Assembly (NCBI GenBank): GCA_964636385.1
Contig: CAZWSC010000068.1
Coordinates: 1-57,710, forward strand
Reading direction: 5' to 3'
DNA: 57,710 nucleotides
From: CAZWSC01 sp964636385
GTDB taxonomy: Bacteria > Eisenbacteria > RBG-16-71-46 > CAIMUX01
In this document: piece after piece, positions 53,033-57,710 of the stretch
Numbering within the stretch: the stretch's first letter is position 1
How the letters are laid out: every line of letters starts with the position of its first letter
The notes under the pieces: generated by a model
What the model was told of the DNA's origin: nothing
What the model saw: the letters and a program-made list of their open reading frames with translations, nothing else
Database searches by the model: none
Made by a program: the position numbers and the translations under genes

Positions 53033-53779
53033 TCAGAACCCTCCGGAGAAATGGATGTACATCGAAGCGGCCCCTGCCAGGACGACGCCGCAGATCAGCG
53101 CCCTGTCGACCCATGAGAGAGACAGGCTCTCGGCCCAGGTTCGTTGCGGGCAGGCACGGAACGCGCGCGCCTCCATCGCCGTTGCCGTCTTCTGTGCCCT
53201 CATGACACTCGTGACCACCACCGGCAGGAACACCGACCTGTAGAGCGCAAGCCTGCGCCCTGCGGGGACCTCCCTGAGGTTGACCCCCCGCAGCTGGATC
53301 GCCGTCAGGGCATCCCTGAAGTCCTCGATCAGAAGCGGAAGGAACCGCACGCCGAGAAGGACCATGAAGGCCAGCTCATACGGAACGCGCAGGTGCACGA
53401 GACCGCGGACGATCTTCATCGGATCTGCCGCCACAAGCAGGGATGCGCTGAAGATCACGATCAGCATCCTCAGGATCACCGACACGCCCGTGACAACTCC
53501 GCCCGTGGTGACAAGAGTTACCGGCCCGGCCGTGAGCAGTGGTTCACCCGATGAGGCGAACACGCTCTGGATGACAAGCAGGCCCGCGAAGAGGGGCGCA
53601 AGCCTGGCGAACCTCGCCCGGGTCAGGCCGGCTCCGCCCAGAGCCAGCAGCGCCATGCACGTGGCGAGCAGAATGCCGGCCAGCCACACGGGATCCCTGA
53701 TCGCCACGGCCAGTGTCGACACGACCATGACCACGGCCATGCGTGTGCGCGGGTCGACGTGGCTGATCACGGGCTTCAT
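53033..53779 (-). CDS. ECF transporter T component (EcfT/CbiQ-like)
   Basis: The 248-residue membrane protein starts ISHVDPRTRMAVVMVVSTLA, as in CbiQ/EcfT, and has about five hydrophobic segments. The two cytosolic coupling motifs are present as QLRGVN (about 160) and MEARAFRA (about 205), which dock on the two ATPases. The T component transmits ATP-driven movement to the substrate-binding S component. Its ATG overlaps the stop of the second ATPase (ATGA), and the MobB-like gene begins one base after its stop. All transporter parts of the ECF system are therefore in this one operon, which implies a dedicated (group I) transporter. Confidence 0.9.
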   Translation of the reverse strand: MKPVISHVDPRTRMAVVMVVSTLAVAIRDPVWLAGILLATCMALLALGGAGLTRARFARLAPLFAGLLVIQSVFASSGEPLLTAGPVTLVTTGGVVTGVSVILRMLIVIFSASLLVAADPMKIVRGLVHLRVPYELAFMVLLGVRFLPLLIEDFRDALTAIQLRGVNLREVPAGRRLALYRSVFLPVVVTSVMRAQKTATAMEARAFRACPQRTWAESLSLSWVDRALICGVVLAGAASMYIHFSGGF

Positions 53780-54432
53780 CCGGCCACCCTCCCCTCCTCC
53801 ACGCGGAGAATCCGGGCAGGGCGGGCCATGTCCAGCAACTCCTCATCATGGGTGATCAGGATCCACCCCGTACCGCTTTCGAACACACGCGACAGAAGCG
53901 CGCAGAACGCCTTCCTGTGCGCCCGGTCCAGCCCGGTAGTCGGCTCATCAAGCAGCAGGAAGCCCGGCTGCAGCACCATGACAGCGGCCATCGCGAGGCG
54001 CTGCTTCTCGCCGCGGCTCAGGTTGAACGGAAAGCGTTCCAGGGCATGATCCAGCCCCATGTACTCGAGCATCTCCAGCGACTTCCCGCGCGCGGTTTCG
54101 GGATCGGTCCCTGAGTGCTTCAGGCCGAAGCTGACCTCGTCCAGAACCGATCCGGTGAACAGCTGCCGCTCGGGATTCTGGAACAGGTAACCGACCTGCC
54201 GGCCGACTTCGGGTAGGGACCACTCCGAAATGCCGCGCCCGTGGAGGATCACCGATCCGGCCGTGGGCTTGAGCACACCGACCATCAGCTTGCCGAGAGT
54301 CGTCTTGCCCGAGCCGTTCGGGCCGATGAGGGCCGCGTTCTCGCCGGGGGCTATCTCCAGGTTCACATCTGTCAGGACGTCCCCGCCCTCCCTGTACCTG
54401 AAGCCGACTCCGCTCAGGGACCAGAAGCTCAT
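53776..54432 (-). CDS. ECF transporter ATPase, second subunit
   Basis: A 218-residue ABC ATPase. FWSLSGVGFRYREGGDVL opens the domain, GPNGSGKTTLGKLM is Walker A, VGYLFQNPERQLF the Q-loop (the QNPE-QLF form is typical of ECF ATPases), LSRGEKQRLAMAAVMV the ABC signature, FLLLDEPTTGLD Walker B and LITHDEELL the switch His. It would pair with the ATPase encoded just upstream. Its ATG overlaps that gene's stop by four bases, and its stop overlaps the T-component start by four. The protein is slightly short for the family but complete. Confidence 0.92.
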   Translation of the reverse strand: MSFWSLSGVGFRYREGGDVLTDVNLEIAPGENAALIGPNGSGKTTLGKLMVGVLKPTAGSVILHGRGISEWSLPEVGRQVGYLFQNPERQLFTGSVLDEVSFGLKHSGTDPETARGKSLEMLEYMGLDHALERFPFNLSRGEKQRLAMAAVMVLQPGFLLLDEPTTGLDRAHRKAFCALLSRVFESGTGWILITHDEELLDMARPARILRVEEGRVAG

Positions 54433-55157
54433 CCCATCCCCTCCCGGGCCTGCACCCCCTTCAGCACAGCATCGGCGCGTCCATCGATGATGATGCGCCC
54501 CGACTCCATCAGCACGACCCGGTCCGCAATCTCCAGCCTGCGCAGGCTGTGGTCGATCATGACGACTGCACAGCCGCGTTCACGAAGCGCAAGCGCCACC
54601 TCCCGTATCTTCCGGGCGGACTCCGCATCGAGTTGCGACATCGCCTCGTCCAGGATCAGCACATCCGGCTCCATCGCGAGGACGGCGGCGATCGCGGCCA
54701 GTTGCTGCTGCCCGCCGGATATGCGGTGCGGGTGTGCGTCCAGGATCTCCGCGATCCCCGCAAGCCCGGCGACATCCCGCACGGTCCTGAGGATCCCGGC
54801 CGGCTCCCTGCACAGGTTCTCGGGGCCGAATGCGAGTTCGTTCCTGAGGCTGGGGAGGAAGAGCTGTGTAACCGGATCCTGGAAGACCATCCCGACCCGG
54901 GTGGCGATCTCCGGCAGGGAGAGCCCGCGCGTGCTGCGGCCGTCGATCAGGACCTCGCCCCGCATCTCCGCAGGACTGCTGTGCGGGATTATCCCTGCCA
55001 GGCAGAGGCAGAGCGTGGTCTTCCCGCAGCCGCTTGGCCCCGTGATCCCGAGGATCTCGCCGCGTGAGACACTGAGGTCCACACAGCAGACGGCCTCGTG
55101 CCCGTCCGGATAGGCGGCTGAGAGGCCTGCGGCCTGCAGCACGGGGCCGGCGTTCAC
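54429..55157 (-). CDS. ECF transporter ATPase, first subunit
   Basis: A 242-residue ABC ATPase with LQAAGLSAAYPDGHEAVCCVDL, Walker A GPSGCGKTTLCLCL, Q-loop VGMVFQDPVTQLFLPSL, signature HRISGGQQQLAAIAAVLA, Walker B VLILDEAMSQLD and switch HSLRRLE. Walker B has the unusual EAMSQ instead of EPT. The GTG at 55157 is the start, since it overlaps the previous stop by four bases (GTGA); a very long upstream frame overlaps that gene and is an artefact. Together with the second ATPase it would energise the ECF transporter. Confidence 0.9.
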   Translation of the reverse strand: MNAGPVLQAAGLSAAYPDGHEAVCCVDLSVSRGEILGITGPSGCGKTTLCLCLAGIIPHSSPAEMRGEVLIDGRSTRGLSLPEIATRVGMVFQDPVTQLFLPSLRNELAFGPENLCREPAGILRTVRDVAGLAGIAEILDAHPHRISGGQQQLAAIAAVLAMEPDVLILDEAMSQLDAESARKIREVALALRERGCAVVMIDHSLRRLEIADRVVLMESGRIIIDGRADAVLKGVQAREGMG

Positions 55158-55672
55158 TGGATCTCGACCTCGGCAAGATACTTGCACCAGCGCTGGCCGA
55201 ATCCATCCTGCCTCACCACAAGCTGCATCGGGCCCGGCCCTCCGGACTGCCTCGGAAGGAGCGGCTTGCCGTCGCGCTCGAAGACAACGTACAGGTTCTC
55301 CGCGGCAAGGACGTCCGCGACCGAGAAGGCGAGCGTATAGGTGTCCGCAGCCCTCACCACGACCTGGTTCGCCTCCGCAAGGGCTTCTTCGCCCATTACC
55401 CTGCCGATGATGCCGCTGAGCGGGACGCCTGAGTATGTATAAGTTGCCGGCGGCGCGCTGGTGGTGCGCAGGGTCGCCTCGAAGCGCTCCGGGCCCATGG
55501 CCCTGATCTCGTCCAGGGTGACATTGCGGGCCTCTCCGCCGCCCGCCTTCAGGACCAGAACAGGCATCTCCGCGGCAGGCGGAATGCGGCGCATGTTGAC
55601 CCACGTCAGCAGACCGATCGCCACGGCCAGCAGGCTGATCAGGAGGATCAGACCACGTTGCTGATGCATCAT
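55154..55672 (-). CDS. Small membrane-anchored sulfite-oxidase-fold (Oxidored_molyb-like) protein
   Basis: The 172-residue protein has one N-terminal transmembrane anchor (GLILLISLLAVAIGLLTWV) and then a single outside domain. That domain resembles the molybdopterin-oxidoreductase (SUOX) fold: NVTLDEIRAM, TYTYSGVPLSGIIGRVMG, AADTYTLAFSVADVL, VVFERDGKPLLP, GPGPMQLVVRQDGFGQRWCKYLAEVEI. The only cysteine (Cys163) is near the end, not at the Mo-ligand place, so it is probably a binding protein rather than an oxidase. Tandem ATGs at 55672/55669 overlap the preceding stop (ATGA). Between a phosphodiesterase and ECF ATPases, it may act as an extracytoplasmic binding component. The fold call rests on motif resemblance. 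Confidence 0.7.
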   Translation of the reverse strand: MMHQQRGLILLISLLAVAIGLLTWVNMRRIPPAAEMPVLVLKAGGGEARNVTLDEIRAMGPERFEATLRTTSAPPATYTYSGVPLSGIIGRVMGEEALAEANQVVVRAADTYTLAFSVADVLAAENLYVVFERDGKPLLPRQSGGPGPMQLVVRQDGFGQRWCKYLAEVEIQ

Positions 55673-57234
55673 CGTGCAACCCCTTCTCGTCCGCCGGACG
55701 AAACAGCCGGATCGCGCCGCGTCCCATCCATGAACCGGATGTACGGAACGAACATATCCTCATGCCGGAGTTCGCCGTGAACCCCGCCATCCCCGGTCAG
55801 GCGCATGCCGTGGTCGCTCAGGACGATTGCCGGGCCATCCCACCGGGAAAGCAGCCCGGCAAGATATCCATCCACCTCGGCAAGCCTCGCCATTGTCTCC
55901 GGCGCCAGGGGGCCGTGCTCGTGCCCCGCATAATCCGTGGACTTGAAGTGCACGAAAATGAAGTCCGGCGCGGTCTTCATCTCCTCCACGGCCCTTTCGA
56001 ATATCTCGTCGTCGGCCGATCCATCGGCGTTTCGGTCCGGGTTGAGGATCAGCTCCTCCCCCAGGTCGAGGGTGCTGACACTGCCCTGGATGAAGAGACC
56101 CCGCCTGCCTGACTCACGAAGCCGGTCGAACAGCGTGGGCGCCTGGATCTGCCTGCCGCCGCGGCTTTGAACCCCGGTCTGATCCGGCGTCCTGCCCGTA
56201 AGGATGGATGCCGTCGCGACCGGTGTGATGGGCGGGTACACGGTGAGGGCCGTCACCGCATCACCCCAGGCCATGGCAGGCACGATCCCCTGCTCAACCG
56301 CCGCGGCGAACTGGGTGTGCCCGATCCCGTCGATCATGACAGCCAGGACGCGCCTGCCTTCGTCCACGAGATCGAGGGCCTCTCCGAAGAGGTCGGTTAC
56401 CCGCACCAGTGGCGGATCTACCACCACCCCGGCCAGCGGCAGGCTTCGGCCCGCGCCGGGATGGTGCAGGTAGACGTGGTTCGCCCCGACTGCAAGGCGC
56501 CCGCCCGCGGTGTTCAGCATCGACCCGTCCGTTCCGACAGCGAGCAGCGGCAAGCCGGGATCGACACCGGCCAGTCTGTACAAGTCGATGAGCTTGTGCC
56601 GGCCGAGGACCATCCCCTCACGGACCTCGCCGCCCGACTCCATCGATGCTCCCCGCTCGATGCGGGTGGCGACTGTGTAGTCGGAGAGAAGGAGCTCCCC
56701 GGGGGTGAACACGGCCAGATCTCCCTCTGCAGATGTGACGCGGAACCTGACCGGCCCCGCACCCTCGACAATCACCGAGCGGATGTTCTTGACCCAGGTA
56801 TTGATTGGATAGGATTCCGAAACGAACTGCAGGCCCCCGCCGGCAAGGGCGAAGTAGCTGTCGGCCGGATCTCCGTCGATACCGATGCCCGCCATGCGGC
56901 CGTCGTCGCCGATGAAGGTCAGCCTGTGCGGATCCACCGCTCCCGCCAGATTCAGGACGTCGCTTACACGCAGGGCCGTAAAGGTTCGGCCCCTCACGAC
57001 CGCCCTGACCTTCCCGACTTCCTCATCCGGGGATGAGAGAACGACAACCCTCTCCACATCCCCGATCACCTCGAGCGGCAGGAATACGGGAGGAGGGGAG
57101 CTCCTGAGCGCAAGCCACACATTGGCCGCGAGGCTCAGGGCCAGAAGCCCTGCCGCCACGCCGAGGATCGCCCCTCCTGGCCGCGCGCCTGTCATGGCCG
57201 CAGCTCCCTGAGGTGGTCCGCCGCCGGCTGTCAT
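55669..57234 (-). CDS. Membrane-anchored type I phosphodiesterase/nucleotide pyrophosphatase with degenerate SUOX-like segments
   Basis: The 521-residue protein has a TM anchor (about 21-43). Segments at about 80-158 (FTALRVSDVLNLAGAVD, LTFIGDDGRMAGIGID, NTWVKNIRSVIVEG) and about 205-275 (HKLIDLYRLAGVDP, LLAVGTDGSML) look like degenerate copies of the domain in the next gene. From about 295 it is an alkaline-phosphatase-superfamily phosphodiesterase: LAVMIDGIGHTQF (metal Asp302), PPITPVATASILTGRTPDQTGV (nucleophile Thr region), FIFVHFKSTDYAGHEHGP and IVLSDHGMRL. NPP-type enzymes split phosphodiester and pyrophosphate bonds outside the membrane. The ATG at 57234 overlaps the S-component stop by four bases. 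The fusion is unusual. Confidence 0.75.
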   Translation of the reverse strand: MTAGGGPPQGAAAMTGARPGGAILGVAAGLLALSLAANVWLALRSSPPPVFLPLEVIGDVERVVVLSSPDEEVGKVRAVVRGRTFTALRVSDVLNLAGAVDPHRLTFIGDDGRMAGIGIDGDPADSYFALAGGGLQFVSESYPINTWVKNIRSVIVEGAGPVRFRVTSAEGDLAVFTPGELLLSDYTVATRIERGASMESGGEVREGMVLGRHKLIDLYRLAGVDPGLPLLAVGTDGSMLNTAGGRLAVGANHVYLHHPGAGRSLPLAGVVVDPPLVRVTDLFGEALDLVDEGRRVLAVMIDGIGHTQFAAAVEQGIVPAMAWGDAVTALTVYPPITPVATASILTGRTPDQTGVQSRGGRQIQAPTLFDRLRESGRRGLFIQGSVSTLDLGEELILNPDRNADGSADDEIFERAVEEMKTAPDFIFVHFKSTDYAGHEHGPLAPETMARLAEVDGYLAGLLSRWDGPAIVLSDHGMRLTGDGGVHGELRHEDMFVPYIRFMDGTRRDPAVSSGGREGVAR

Positions 57235-57710
57235 GGTGCCGGCTCCCTGCAGGAACTCGCCGCCAGCGATCCCCGGCCATCCCTCCCGCGCAGGCCGGCC
57301 CTGTGCAACTGCCGGAGCAGCCCGAATGCGACCAGGCCCCCCATTCCGCCTGAGAGCGCAGCTGTTGTCAGGCTCAGCAGCAGCGGGATCCATGGCAGCC
57401 GGTAGAAGACCACCGAGACCATCAGCACTCCAGTCACATTAGCCACCATGCCACCGAGGAACGCCCTCAGGGGGGAGCGGACCCCGCCCCTGAGCACGAG
57501 ATACAGAAGGTCAACCATAAGCCCCGGGGCCGTGTATGTGATGAGGCTTACTGCCCCGTGCGTCCCGAAGAAGCCGAGCGCGATCACGAGGAGCGACTGG
57601 ACAAGCCCGATCATCGTCCCCGCACCGTGCCGGTTGACCAGCCCGCGGCCCAGCACTATCCAGAGCATGTACAATCCACCCGCCGCCACCCCGCCCGGGA
57701 TGTACAACGG
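57231..57710 (-). CDS. ECF transporter S component-like membrane protein, C-terminal part (5' end outside window)
   Basis: The frame is open to the window end and yields 159 residues with about four to five hydrophobic segments: VAAGGLYMLWIVLGRGLV, GTMIGLVQSLLVIALGFFG, YTAPGLMVDLLYLVLR, AFLGGMVANVTGVLMVSVVFY, LLLSLTTAALSGGMGGLVAFGLL. A charged tail follows. The pattern resembles substrate-specific S components of the YkoE type, and two ATPases and a T component lie in the same operon, so it is probably the S component. The apparent start codon near 57707 is not trusted, since the hydrophobic region runs to the edge. Substrate identity cannot be read from the visible part. Confidence 0.65.
   Translation of the reverse strand, partial: PLYIPGGVAAGGLYMLWIVLGRGLVNRHGAGTMIGLVQSLLVIALGFFGTHGAVSLITYTAPGLMVDLLYLVLRGGVRSPLRAFLGGMVANVTGVLMVSVVFYRLPWIPLLLSLTTAALSGGMGGLVAFGLLRQLHRAGLRGRDGRGSLAASSCREPAP

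Noticed and set aside
54429..55790. A 453-codon frame covering the first ECF ATPase and continuing upstream
   Set aside because: The part upstream of 55157 overlaps the SUOX-fold gene in another frame and encodes low-complexity Gly/Arg-rich sequence; the GTG overlapping the previous stop is the natural start.

Overview
The window is GC-rich, densely coded DNA from a diderm bacterium. Outer-membrane and envelope genes support this: a TonB-dependent-receptor-like barrel, several lipobox proteins and a DsbD-like envelope domain. The secreted nuclease ends in an FlgD-Ig-like sorting domain, and IspG is the long type with an insertion. Both recall FCB-related lineages such as Eisenbacteria, Krumholzibacteria or Latescibacteria. 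That placement is inferred from gene style, not from a marker tree. No rRNA, tRNA, CRISPR array, insertion sequence or prophage was recognised.

Layout. 1-1705: the 3' part of wrbA, then mnmA. 1738-5197: a minus-strand arsenical-resistance operon (arsR, ArsP-type permease, small thioredoxin, arsF, arsG) whose promoter lies inside a near-perfect palindrome. 5649-9821: a YyaL-type thioredoxin-domain protein diverges from a secreted CBM9-like/EEP-nuclease/sorting-domain protein. 9919-12195: a strong promoter with a 21-codon ORF, then rsgA, and on the minus strand a pentapeptide-repeat protein and a YjbQ protein. 12912-19231: long-type ispG, a PLP decarboxylase, a serpin lipoprotein and an asparaginase. 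19362-29892: a minus-strand series of S41 peptidase lipoprotein, LolA-like protein, SLC13/TrkA-C permease, MscS channel, treY, treZ and a DsbD-N-like protein. The MscS and TreYZ pair suggests an osmotic-stress theme. 30062-33501: a HAD hydrolase, a TPR lipoprotein and a ketol-acid reductoisomerase homologue that has lost catalytic residues. 33810-39084: the conserved rho-rpmE-prfA-prmC-murA block. 39103-42110: a three-PAS histidine kinase and its LuxR-type response regulator, with a strong terminator further downstream. 42545-48242 (minus): an S66 carboxypeptidase, a membrane-anchored MEMO1-AMMECR1 fusion and an outer-membrane barrel. 48423-51480: dinB with a C-terminal extension, then pyruvate kinase.

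51506-57710 (minus, cut by the window edge) is the most interesting part. It is a tightly overlapping eight-gene operon: an ECF-type S component, a membrane-anchored type I phosphodiesterase with degenerate sulfite-oxidase-fold segments, a small membrane-anchored sulfite-oxidase-fold protein without an evident Mo-ligand cysteine, two ECF ATPases, an ECF T component, a MobB-like GTPase with a cysteine cluster, and an APH-like kinase. I propose, as inference only, that it takes up and re-activates a pterin or nucleotide-type cofactor, possibly molybdopterin. I know of no described system with this composition.
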